Shown here piece after piece: positions 33,269 to 41,619 of a stretch of 64,000 nucleotides of DNA; the stretch's first letter is position 1; the number at the start of each line of letters is the position of its first letter. Source of the stretch: Archangium_A sp035910535. GTDB lineage: Bacteria > Myxococcota > Myxococcia > Myxococcales > Myxococcaceae. Location: the NCBI GenBank assembly GCA_035910535.1, contig JAMHXF010000032.1:186001-250000 (forward strand). Reading direction: 5' to 3'. Made by a program: the position numbers and the translations under genes. The notes under the pieces were generated by a model that was not told where the DNA came from, made no database searches, and was given only the letters and a program-made list of their open reading frames with translations.

Positions 33269-34768
33269 TCATCGGTAGATGACCTCGTAGACGACGGCCG
33301 CCGGGTCGCTCTGGTGATCTCCGAGCGCGTTGAGCACCGTCCACGCGCCGACGACCAACCAGCGCCCGTCACGTGAGAAGCGCACGCGCCGAATCGACCA
33401 GCCGAAGCGCGCCTCCGTCACGCCGTGCAACACCACGCGGCGGTCCCAACCGCCAGTCACCACCGTCTGCCCGTCGGGGCTCAGCGCGACCGTCGAGACG
33501 ACCCCGCGATGACCGCGCACGACGTCGAGCAGCTTGCCGGTCGACAGCTCGAGGCGCGCCGCACAGTCCCACTCACGTTCGGGCTCCGGCTCGTTTCGCT
33601 TCTCGCGCTGGTAGACGTCGGGGTTCCGCTGCGCCTTCGTTTCCGACAGCGCGACGGCGGCGAGCTCACCCTTCGCGTCCAACGACAGGTCGTTGACGGG
33701 CGCCGGCAGCGTGACGCTCGAGCGCCGCTCGAGGCCCAACCCTTTCGATGCCCCCGCGACGACGACCTCCTGCGCCGCGTCGTCGAACACGAGCGCGAGC
33801 CGCTGCAACACCGGCCCACCAAGCACGAGCTGCGCGTCGGAGGGCACGCACGCATCGCAGACGCCGAAGTCGACCTCGGGCAGCTCGAGGTTCTTCACCG
33901 ACAGCATGTGGCCGCGCGACACCTTCACCAACTGCTGGCCCCAGGCGCTGGTGACAGTCGTCGTCTCAGTCAGCGCGGTGACGTCGACGCCGAGCGCCTG
34001 CGCGAGCGAGGTGCGCACCAACACCATCGGCGCGCGCGCGTCGAGCGCCACCGTGGCCGCCATGGTCTGGTCGAGCACCACACGAAACGTGACGAAGCCC
34101 TGCTTCTTTTCGAAATGCGCGCGCACGTCGGTCGACGTCGATTCTCTCAACACGAAGCGCTGCACGGTGCGGTCCCAACTCGCGGTCACCAGCGTGCCGT
34201 CGGGCGTGAAGGCGAGCGCACGAACTTCGTCGGCGTGGGCGCGCAGCTCAGTCACGAAGCGCGGCGGCGACGCAGCGATGACGGTGACGAGCCCCCGCGC
34301 GCTGCCGAGCGCGAGGTGCGCGCCGTCGGGTGACCACGCGAGGCTCACCAGCGGCTCGTCGGTCAACCACGACGCCAGCGGCTGCCCCGTCGCCGCCTCG
34401 AAAATGCGCACCGAGCCGTCACGTGAAGCGGCCGCCACGCGCGCGCCGTCGGGCGAGAACTCCACCGCCTCGACGTCGAACTCGACGCCGTTGAGCAGCG
34501 GGTCGGCGACGCGCGCACCGGCGAAGAGCGAGAGATGAAAGCCCTTACCGCCGAGGCGCGAGACCGCGACGCGCGACCCGTCGGCGTTGAGCTTCGCGTC
34601 GAACACGAAGTCTTCACGGTTAAGCACCCGGGCTTCACCGAGCGCGAGCGGCACACCACGCAGGTGGCCGCCGTTCTCCAACGCGCGCAGCGTGGAGGGC
34701 GGCGTGACGGGAAGCGTCTTGCAGGCCGCGAGCGAAAGCAGGCCCGCGAGCCACCAGCGACGCATCAC
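33269..34768 (-). CDS. WD40-repeat lipoprotein with inserted degenerate retropepsin-like domain
   Basis: Predicted outer-envelope lipoprotein of 499 residues with lipobox Cys16 (SLAAC). WD40-type blades occupy about residues 50-215 and 355-490 (VEAVEFSPDGARVAAASRDG, VVSTVALSPDGQTVVTGGWD). Between them, residues about 224-338 resemble a single-domain aspartic protease: TVALDARAPMVLV at the place of DTGA, a flap-like SAWGQQL and LVLGGPVLQRLALVFD at the place of LGxxFL. The catalytic DTG reads DAR (243-245), so the insert is probably not catalytic. GTG 34768 (or ATG 34765) overlaps the upstream gene's stop. Confidence 0.85.
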   Translation of the reverse strand: MMRRWWLAGLLSLAACKTLPVTPPSTLRALENGGHLRGVPLALGEARVLNREDFVFDAKLNADGSRVAVSRLGGKGFHLSLFAGARVADPLLNGVEFDVEAVEFSPDGARVAAASRDGSVRIFEAATGQPLASWLTDEPLVSLAWSPDGAHLALGSARGLVTVIAASPPRFVTELRAHADEVRALAFTPDGTLVTASWDRTVQRFVLRESTSTDVRAHFEKKQGFVTFRVVLDQTMAATVALDARAPMVLVRTSLAQALGVDVTALTETTTVTSAWGQQLVKVSRGHMLSVKNLELPEVDFGVCDACVPSDAQLVLGGPVLQRLALVFDDAAQEVVVAGASKGLGLERRSSVTLPAPVNDLSLDAKGELAAVALSETKAQRNPDVYQREKRNEPEPEREWDCAARLELSTGKLLDVVRGHRGVVSTVALSPDGQTVVTGGWDRRVVLHGVTEARFGWSIRRVRFSRDGRWLVVGAWTVLNALGDHQSDPAAVVYEVIYR

Positions 34769-36819
34769 CCCTCCGGGCGCTTGGGCGTCACTTCCTTCAC
34801 GCCGCGCGTGGTGATGTTCAACAGGTACAGCTGGCGACGCGCTTCGCGGAGGTCGTCCATCGAGATGGCGCCGGTCGCGCCCTGGAAGTCTTTGACGTGC
34901 TGCAGCACCTCACGGAAGGCCGCGCGCGTGCTGGGCGCGTTCTTCTCGATGACGCTGCGCACGAGCGCGCCGGTGTCGTAGCCAACCGCGTCGAGCAGCG
35001 TGATGGACGAGTCGCGGTACGCCTCGCGGAACGCGCTCACGAAGGCCCTGGTCGAAGGGCGATCGCTCTGCTCGTAGAACGCCTCGACGTACACGCTGCA
35101 GAGCACGTACTTACCGCCACGTTCGATGAGCTGCAGGTCACCCGAGGTGCCCTTGGGCGAGCTCCACGTCGACGGGCCGAGCAGCGTGACCGTCTTGAGC
35201 TTGTCCTTGCCGGTGGTCTTCTGAATGCGCTCGAGGTCCTTCTTGTCGCAGGCGTTGGTGATGATGTCTTCGACGGCCAGCGCCGGCGCGACCAGCGAGA
35301 CCTGCTGCCACGAGTCGGGAATCAGCATGGCCTCGAAGTCGATGATGGGGTCGAGCGAGGCCTTCATCTTCTCCATCGCCTTGCGCCGGCGGAACTCGTC
35401 GTTGGTGCCGTCGCGAATGTCGCGGATCTTCTCGTAATAGTCGGCGCGGTCTTCCAGGTAGTACCGGCCGGCCAGCTTCTTGGCCTCTTCGGTGAACGTC
35501 TTCTGGTCGTGGTTGTAGCTCTCGACGCCGCGCACCTGACCGCCGCGCTTCTCGATGGCGTCCCAGAACTCGCTCGAGAGCTCCTGACCGAACGCGGTGT
35601 TGGGGTGGAGGATCGCGAACGTCTTGTAGCCGAGCGAGGTCATCGCGTAGTCGGCGAGCGCCTCGGCCTGCTGCGAGTTCGTCACCATGGTGCGGAAGAC
35701 GTGCGGCCCGATGGTGGTGAGGCCTTCAGCGCGCGAGAGCGTGATGAGCGGCACCTGGAGCTCTTCAGCGACCAACGCGGCGCGCCGCGCGTCGTCAGAG
35801 AGCAGCGGCCCGATGATGGCGATGACGCCCTCTTCGAAGGCGAGCTGCTCGACGAGCTTGGCCGTCAACGACGGGTCGCCTTGCGTGTCTTTGACGACCA
35901 GCTCGACGTCGCTGCCCTTGAGCGCGAGCTGCAGGCCACGCATCGTCGTTTCGCCGAAGGCCTTGTACTTGCCGCTCATGGGCAGCACCGCGCCGACGAC
36001 CTTGCTGCGAACCTGCGTGCGCTTGGCCAGGCGCTCGAGCAGCGCCTTCGCTTCGGGCGCGAAGGAAGAGTCAGGCGCCGTCGCCAACAACGCGCGCAGC
36101 GTCTCGTCCAGCCGCGTCCAGTCGCGCAGGTGGTAGTAGACGCGCGCCATCTTGAACGCGATGAGCGGCCAGCCCGGGTGCGAGCGGCTCAGGTCGTTCC
36201 ATGATTCGGCGATGGCCAGGAAGTTCGTCTTCGTCTCGACGACGTCTTCGAGGTTCGCGAGCGCCTTCTTCAGGCCGTCAGGGCCCGCGTCTTCGACCTG
36301 CTTGAGCGCGGTCTTCAGCGCCTCGCCGTACTGCTGGCTGCCGGCGGCGGCCTTGCTGAGCGCTTCTTCAGCGAGGCGCTTGTCTTCACCGTCGAGGTTC
36401 TCGACCAGCGTCGAGAGCGTCTGGTACGCGTCGCGGTAGGCCTTCTGTTCGACGGCCGCGAGGCCCGACTTGAGGCGCGCGTCGTTGGCGTTGGGGTGCA
36501 GCGGGTTCTCGAAGAGCAGCTCGCCGAGCGACTTGCGCGCCAGCGCGTAGTCACCCTCTTCGAAGGCCAGCACGCCCACGCGGTACAGCGCGTCTTGCCC
36601 GGCGGTCGTCTCGGGGTAGCTCTTGCGCACCAGCAGCAGCGCCTCGATGCCGTCTTTGCGCGACTTCGTGTCGACCACCGAGATGGCCTTTTGCAGCGCG
36701 GCGTCGGCGGTCGGGTCGCGCTTCACCTCGACCTTCTGGCCACCGGTGCCGGTGCCAACATTCTTCGGAGGGCATGCGCAGAGCGCGAGGCAAAGCAACA
36801 GCAGCGACGGCAAACGCAT
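34765..36819 (-). CDS. LpoA-like lipoprotein: TPR-like repeats plus type-1 periplasmic binding fold
   Basis: Outer-membrane-type lipoprotein of about 684 residues, lipobox Cys16 (LALCAC). The N-terminal third is TPR-like (LYRVGVLAFEEGDYALARKSLGELL, SHPGWPLIAFKMARVYYHLRDW). The rest is a Leu/Ile/Val-binding-type fold starting VGAVLPMSGKYKAFGETTMRG. The same order occurs in LpoA, the activator of penicillin-binding protein 1A. An ABC-transporter binding role is less likely because no permease is nearby. ATG at 36819 is chosen for its signal peptide. It is coupled to the WD40 lipoprotein by a four-base overlap. Confidence 0.85.
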   Translation of the reverse strand: MRLPSLLLLCLALCACPPKNVGTGTGGQKVEVKRDPTADAALQKAISVVDTKSRKDGIEALLLVRKSYPETTAGQDALYRVGVLAFEEGDYALARKSLGELLFENPLHPNANDARLKSGLAAVEQKAYRDAYQTLSTLVENLDGEDKRLAEEALSKAAAGSQQYGEALKTALKQVEDAGPDGLKKALANLEDVVETKTNFLAIAESWNDLSRSHPGWPLIAFKMARVYYHLRDWTRLDETLRALLATAPDSSFAPEAKALLERLAKRTQVRSKVVGAVLPMSGKYKAFGETTMRGLQLALKGSDVELVVKDTQGDPSLTAKLVEQLAFEEGVIAIIGPLLSDDARRAALVAEELQVPLITLSRAEGLTTIGPHVFRTMVTNSQQAEALADYAMTSLGYKTFAILHPNTAFGQELSSEFWDAIEKRGGQVRGVESYNHDQKTFTEEAKKLAGRYYLEDRADYYEKIRDIRDGTNDEFRRRKAMEKMKASLDPIIDFEAMLIPDSWQQVSLVAPALAVEDIITNACDKKDLERIQKTTGKDKLKTVTLLGPSTWSSPKGTSGDLQLIERGGKYVLCSVYVEAFYEQSDRPSTRAFVSAFREAYRDSSITLLDAVGYDTGALVRSVIEKNAPSTRAAFREVLQHVKDFQGATGAISMDDLREARRQLYLLNITTRGVKEVTPKRPEG

Positions 36820-36844
36820 GGACGCGCACATAGCAGTATTTCCC

Positions 36845-36862
36845 CGTGGGCCAACGCCCACG
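36845..36862. repeat. Inverted repeat in front of the LpoA-like gene
   Basis: CGTGGGC and GCCCACG flank a four-base CAAC spacer, 26 bases upstream of the lipoprotein start in the region between divergent genes. It may be an operator or a leader hairpin. No other regulatory signal was clear in the 143 bases between the two genes. Confidence 0.35.
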
Positions 36863-36962
36863 ATGCGGCCGGAGAGACGCAGCCACTGCGGCTCCCGGGC
36901 CGACGGGAATCGCGTGCGCCGTGGCCGAGCGGTGACGATGCGGGCCTTACGTTTCTCAGTGC

Positions 36963-38063
36963 ATGACGCCAGCCACCGCGAAGCCCACGTTCAGCAGCAC
37001 CGAATCAACCTTCAAGCGCGACCTGTTCAAGCGGGTCGACGCCCATTTCGCCGGAGGGAAGAACCGCAACGCCACGCCGGGCTTCTGGTTGAAGGCCGCC
37101 TTCTGGTTGGGCTCGACGTTCGGGCTGTGGGGCGTGCTGAGCTTCGTGTCGATGCCGTGGTGGCTGAGCGTGCCGCTGGCGTTGCTCGCGGGCTTCTCGA
37201 TGTCGCAGGTCGGCTTCAACGTGGGCCACGACGCCATTCATGGCTCGCTCTCGAAGCGGCCGTGGGTCAACGCGCTGTTCGCGCGCAGCTTCGACATCAT
37301 GGGCGCGAGCTCGAAGATGTGGGGCTGGGCGCACAACGTCGTGCACCACACGTACACCAACGTGCCGGGCACTGATCACGACCTCGAGCCCGGCTTCTTC
37401 CTGCACCTGTACCGGCGTGAAGGGCGCGGCGCTCTGCACCGCTTCCAGCACGTGTACGCGTGGGCGCTCTACACGCTCACGATGTTCGTCTGGGTCTTCA
37501 AAAAAGACTTCGTGCAGCTCGCGGAGCGCGGCGCGGCGACGACGAAGCGCGACGTGGTCGACGTGGTGGTGGGCAAGCTGGCGCACTTCGCGTTCTGGCT
37601 CGGCGTGCCGATGGTGCTGGGCGTGAACGCGTGGTGGCAGGTGCTCATCGGCTACGCGTTGATGCTGGCCATGTGTGGCTTCGTGGCGGCGGTGGTCTTT
37701 CAGCTGGCGCACGTGGTCGAAGGCCCGAGCTTCCCCACGGCGCCGACGGGCGCCCTCGAAGACGACTTCTGGACGCACCAGTTGAAGACGACGGCCAACT
37801 TCGCGCCGCGCGTCGCCCTGGCGACGTTCATGACGGGCGGGCTCAACCACCAGGTCGAGCACCACCTGTTCCCGCGCATCTGCCACGCGCACTACGGCGA
37901 GCTCTCGAAGCTCGTCGAGGCGACGGCGAAAGAGCACGGGTTGCCGTACCACTCGAGCCCGACGTTCTGGGGCGCGATGGCGTCACACGCGCGGCAGCTC
38001 AAGGCCGCCGGCGCGGCGAGCGAGCGCGAGAGCACGCCGCCCGGAGTTCCCGCAGCGGCTTGA
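36963..38063 (+). CDS. Membrane fatty acid desaturase (acyl-CoA/acyl-lipid type)
   Basis: Di-iron membrane enzyme that introduces double bonds in acyl chains, 366 residues with about four hydrophobic spans. All three histidine boxes are present: GHDAIHG, HNVVHHTYTN and HQVEHHLFPRICH. QVEHH in the third box is typical of the front-end or linoleoyl-CoA desaturase group, but no cytochrome b5 domain is fused. Regiospecificity cannot be read from sequence. Followed 31 bases later by a sterol-desaturase-family gene on the same strand. Confidence 0.93.
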   Translation: MTPATAKPTFSSTESTFKRDLFKRVDAHFAGGKNRNATPGFWLKAAFWLGSTFGLWGVLSFVSMPWWLSVPLALLAGFSMSQVGFNVGHDAIHGSLSKRPWVNALFARSFDIMGASSKMWGWAHNVVHHTYTNVPGTDHDLEPGFFLHLYRREGRGALHRFQHVYAWALYTLTMFVWVFKKDFVQLAERGAATTKRDVVDVVVGKLAHFAFWLGVPMVLGVNAWWQVLIGYALMLAMCGFVAAVVFQLAHVVEGPSFPTAPTGALEDDFWTHQLKTTANFAPRVALATFMTGGLNHQVEHHLFPRICHAHYGELSKLVEATAKEHGLPYHSSPTFWGAMASHARQLKAAGAASERESTPPGVPAAA

Positions 38064-38094
38064 CGGGCGCCCGCGCGGTGCGAACCTCCGCGCC

Positions 38095-39288
38095 ATGAGT
38101 CGTGAAGGCGATGTTCTGGCGAAGCACGGGGAGCTGAAGTCTGGCCTGGGGCTCGTGTCGGGAGCGCTGGCGCTCGGGCTCTCGGTGTTGTCGGTGCTGA
38201 CCGTCATCGGGTTCCGCTTCCCTCAGTGGATGTCGACGCCCGAGCTGCGCAAGCACTACGACGTGACGACGCTGCGCTACGTGCTCTTCGCGGCGATGGT
38301 CGTCGCGGGAGGGCTGGCGCTGCGCAACCTGCTGCTGGGGCGCTACCGCAAGCTGGCGGCCGCCGCGTTTTGCTGGGTGGTGCTGGCCCAGGCGATGGGT
38401 GGCCCGGCGACGCCCATCGGCGACTTCCCCGACTCGTCGCCGTACATCGGGCTCGACTTCTTCATTCTCGACCTGCTCGGCTCGTCGCTCATCTTCATCG
38501 TCATCGAGAAGTTCCGGCCGCTGCGCCCCGAGCAGCCCGTCTTCCGCGCCGAGTGGCAGACCGACCTGATTCACTTCTTCGTGAATCACATGGTGGTGGG
38601 CCTCACGCTGTTGCTCACCAACCGCGTCGTCAGCTCCCTGGGCTGGTTCGCCAGTGAGCGCGTGCGTGACTTCATTCACGGGCTGCCCTTCGTGGTCTCG
38701 CTCTTCCTCGTGTTTCTGTGCGCCGACCTGGTGCAGTACTGGGCGCACCGCGCGTACCACGAGGTGCCGTGGCTCTGGCGTTTTCACGCGGTGCACCACA
38801 GCGCCAAGGCGATGGACTGGTTGGCCGGCTCGCGGCAGTCGTTGTTCGAGTTGATCGGCACGCGCATCGCCGTCATCACGCCCATCTTCCTGCTCGGGTT
38901 CCCGCGCGCGGTGGTCGACGTGTACATCATCGTCGTGGGCTTTCAGGCCGTCTTCGATCACGCCAACGTGAGCGCCGGGCTGGGGCCGCTCAAGTACATC
39001 TTCGTCACGCCGAACTTCCACCACTGGCACCACTCGCGCGACGACGAGGCCATCGACAAGAACTACGCCGCGCACTTCGCCTTTCTCGATTACCTGTTCG
39101 GCACCGCCGCGAAGGCCGACCGCCCGTGGCCAGATCGCTACGGCGTGGTGGGCGACTACATTCCCGAAGGCTTCGTGAAGCAGCAGCTCTTTCCGTTCAT
39201 CGGCTCCACAGAGGATCAAGAAGCGAAAGAGCAAGGCGACCACCACACCGCGGTCGGCAAGCGCGCGCGCCAGCCAGACCAGGGCTGA
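38095..39288 (+). CDS. Sterol desaturase/fatty acid hydroxylase family protein
   Basis: Membrane non-haem di-iron enzyme of 397 residues. About five N-terminal membrane helices precede the histidine motifs WAHRAYHE, HAVHHS and FHHWHHS, with the FVTPNFHHWHH signature of the family. Candidate substrates are sterols, fatty acids or alkylglycerols; some myxobacteria make sterols. Probably co-transcribed with the upstream desaturase, suggesting membrane lipid modification. Confidence 0.92.
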   Translation: MSREGDVLAKHGELKSGLGLVSGALALGLSVLSVLTVIGFRFPQWMSTPELRKHYDVTTLRYVLFAAMVVAGGLALRNLLLGRYRKLAAAAFCWVVLAQAMGGPATPIGDFPDSSPYIGLDFFILDLLGSSLIFIVIEKFRPLRPEQPVFRAEWQTDLIHFFVNHMVVGLTLLLTNRVVSSLGWFASERVRDFIHGLPFVVSLFLVFLCADLVQYWAHRAYHEVPWLWRFHAVHHSAKAMDWLAGSRQSLFELIGTRIAVITPIFLLGFPRAVVDVYIIVVGFQAVFDHANVSAGLGPLKYIFVTPNFHHWHHSRDDEAIDKNYAAHFAFLDYLFGTAAKADRPWPDRYGVVGDYIPEGFVKQQLFPFIGSTEDQEAKEQGDHHTAVGKRARQPDQG

Positions 39289-39291
39289 AGC

Positions 39292-40449
39292 TCAACTGAG
39301 CGCGGCGTGCACGCGCTGCAGCAGCGCCGAGACGTCTTTCTCGTCGTGGTACGGCGCGAAGCCGATGCGCAGCCGGTCGTCTCGCGCGTCGGTCACCACG
39401 TGGTGCAGCTTGAGCGCCGCCGACAACGCGCGCGCGTCAGGCGTACGGAACGTGAGGAACTGCCCACGCAGCGGGCTCGAGACCGGCACCAGCAGCTGTG
39501 CAGCGTTGAGCTTCTCGCCGCGAAGCCCGTCGACGAACTGACGCTGCAGCTCGTGCGCGTGCGCGCGGTTCGCCGACGTGGTGAGGCCGACCTGCTCACG
39601 CCAGCGCATCACGGCGTTGAACCGGTAGAGCCCTGACGGGTCGAACGTCGAGCCCATGAAGCTCGCGGCGCCACGCGCATACGGCACGCGCCCGGCGACC
39701 TTCTCGTCGAGCGCGCCGAAGGCCGCGAACCAACCGGTATTCACGGGGCGCAGCAGCGACGCAATCGACGGCACGTGGAGGAAGCACGCGCCCTCGCCGG
39801 CCATCGCGTACTTGTAGCCGCCGGCCACATAGAACGCGCGCGTGCCCACGCGGTGCAGGCTGGTGGGGACCGCGCCGAAGCCGTGGTACCCGTCGATGAC
39901 CACCATCGTCTCCGACGGCAGCGCGTGCACGATGCCGTCGAGGCCCGGCACCACCGCACCGGAGTTGAAGAAGACGTGGCTGAAGAACACCAGCTCCGCG
40001 CCGTTCTGCGTGGCGGCGACGAGGCGCTCACCGAACGTCGCGAAGGGCTCGGCCGCGACGCGCGTGACGGTCACCAGCCCTGCTTCTTCGAGGCGCCGGG
40101 TCTGTCGCTCGAACGAATGAAACTCGGAGTCGCTGGTGACGATGCGCGGCTTCGGGCCGAGGCACGAAATCAACCGCAGCACGAATTCATGCGTGTTGGG
40201 CGCGAACACCACGGTGTCGTGCGAGGCGAGCCCGAGCTCGGCGGCGATGTGCTGCTGCGCTTCAGGCACCACCGAGCCGAAGACCGTGTCCCACTTGTCG
40301 TCGGCGTGCTGCGCGGCGTCGAGCCAGGCCTGCTGGTGCGCCTCGAAGGTGACGTCGGGCCAGAAGTGATGGCTGTGCGCCGCGAAGTGCAGGCGCTCGG
40401 GGTGCGCGCCGAGGAACCTCGAGAAGTGCGACTTCAGCGAAAGCTCCAC
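39292..40449 (-). CDS. Class V aminotransferase-fold PLP enzyme (kynureninase-like)
   Basis: PLP-dependent enzyme of 385 residues. The VVIDGYHGFGAVP segment carries the cofactor-binding Asp, and the Schiff-base lysine is in YVAGGYKYAMAGEG. The N-terminal HFAAHSHHFWPDV and the C-terminal RIGFAPYH segments also fit class V enzymes related to kynureninase. Other kynurenine pathway genes are absent, so the substrate is unproved. GTG start, 10 bases after the dnaJ stop, with GAGGTG as ribosome site. Confidence 0.82.
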   Translation of the reverse strand: MELSLKSHFSRFLGAHPERLHFAAHSHHFWPDVTFEAHQQAWLDAAQHADDKWDTVFGSVVPEAQQHIAAELGLASHDTVVFAPNTHEFVLRLISCLGPKPRIVTSDSEFHSFERQTRRLEEAGLVTVTRVAAEPFATFGERLVAATQNGAELVFFSHVFFNSGAVVPGLDGIVHALPSETMVVIDGYHGFGAVPTSLHRVGTRAFYVAGGYKYAMAGEGACFLHVPSIASLLRPVNTGWFAAFGALDEKVAGRVPYARGAASFMGSTFDPSGLYRFNAVMRWREQVGLTTSANRAHAHELQRQFVDGLRGEKLNAAQLLVPVSSPLRGQFLTFRTPDARALSAALKLHHVVTDARDDRLRIGFAPYHDEKDVSALLQRVHAALS

Positions 40450-40459
40450 GGAGCACCTC

Positions 40460-41572
40460 TCACTTGTTGCCGAGCAGTTCCTTCACCTTCTCGAAGAAGC
40501 TCTTGCTCTGCGGGTTCACGTTCTCGCCCGAGGCTTCGGCGAACTGCGTGAGCAGCTCGCGCTGCTTGCTCGAGAGGTTCTGCGGCGTCTCGACGACCAC
40601 GCGCACGTGTTGGTCGCCGCGGCCACTCGACTGCAGGTGCGGAATGCCTTTGCCCTTGAGCCTGAAGACCTTCCCGCTCTGCGTACCTTCGGGGATCTTC
40701 ATTTTCACCATGCCGTCGAGCGTCGGCACGTCGAGCTGCGTACCCAGCGTGGCCTGCACGAAGCTGACGGGCACCTCGCAGAAGACCTCGAACTCTTCGC
40801 GGTGAAACAGCGCGTGCTCTTTGACGTGCACCACGACGTACAAGTCGCCCGACGGGCCGCCCTGCTCACCCGGTTCACCTTCACCCGCAAGCCGCACGCG
40901 CGTGCCGGTGTCGACGCCACCGGGGATCTTCACCGCGAGCTCGCTCACCGATTCGTTCTTGCCGGTGCCTTTGCAGTCCTTGCACGGGTCGGCGACGACG
41001 GCGCCGGTGCCAGCGCACTGCGTGCACGTCCGCGCGACCGCGAAGAAGCCCTGCGTGAAACGCACTTCGCCGGCGCCGCCGCACGTGGGGCACTGACGGC
41101 GTTGCTTGCTCTTGCTGCCGGTGCCGTCGCAGGTGTCGCAGCGTTTGGGCCGCGGGATCTTCACCGTCACGTCGGTGCCGAACGCGGCCTCTTCGAAGGT
41201 CAGCTCGAGGTTGTACCGGAGGTCTGCGCCACGGTTGCGACCGCCGCGGCGACCGCGCCCGCCACCACCGAAGATGTCTCCGAAGATCTCTCCGAAGATG
41301 TCGTTGATGTTGACGTTGTTGAAGCCGGAGCCGCCGCCGAACCCCTCGACGCCCTGGTGGCCGAAGCGATCGTACCGCGCGCGGCGCTCGGCGTCGGAGA
41401 GCACCTCGTAGGCCTCGGAGGCCTCCTTGAACTTGTCCTCCGCGTCCTTGTCGCCCGGGTTGCGATCGGGGTGGTACTGCATGGCCAGTTTGCGGAAAGA
41501 CTTCTTCAGCACTTCGCCGTCGGCGGTGCGCTCCACCGAGAGCACTTCGTAGTAGTCACGCTTCGTAGCCAT
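40460..41572 (-). CDS. dnaJ: Chaperone protein DnaJ
   Basis: Type I J-protein co-chaperone of DnaK, 370 residues. The J domain has the HPD motif in YHPDRNPGDKDAED, followed by a Gly/Phe region (FGGGSGFNN, GGGGRGRRGG). Four zinc-binding CxxCxGxG repeats are present (CDTCDGTG, CPTCGGAG, CTQCAGTG, CKDCKGTG), then the substrate-binding C-terminal domain. ATG at 41572 gives the canonical MATKRDYYEVL start. dnaK and grpE are not in this window. It is divergent from the ABC exporter gene. Confidence 0.96.
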   Translation of the reverse strand: MATKRDYYEVLSVERTADGEVLKKSFRKLAMQYHPDRNPGDKDAEDKFKEASEAYEVLSDAERRARYDRFGHQGVEGFGGGSGFNNVNINDIFGEIFGDIFGGGGRGRRGGRNRGADLRYNLELTFEEAAFGTDVTVKIPRPKRCDTCDGTGSKSKQRRQCPTCGGAGEVRFTQGFFAVARTCTQCAGTGAVVADPCKDCKGTGKNESVSELAVKIPGGVDTGTRVRLAGEGEPGEQGGPSGDLYVVVHVKEHALFHREEFEVFCEVPVSFVQATLGTQLDVPTLDGMVKMKIPEGTQSGKVFRLKGKGIPHLQSSGRGDQHVRVVVETPQNLSSKQRELLTQFAEASGENVNPQSKSFFEKVKELLGNK

Positions 41573-41619
41573 GGGGCGCTCGCCATCTAACGCAGACTGA
41601 CTCGAAAGCAATCGACCCC

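Noticed and set aside
33269..34768. Active aspartic protease in the WD40 lipoprotein
   Set aside because: The DTG catalytic triplet reads DAR, so only the fold, not the activity, is suggested.
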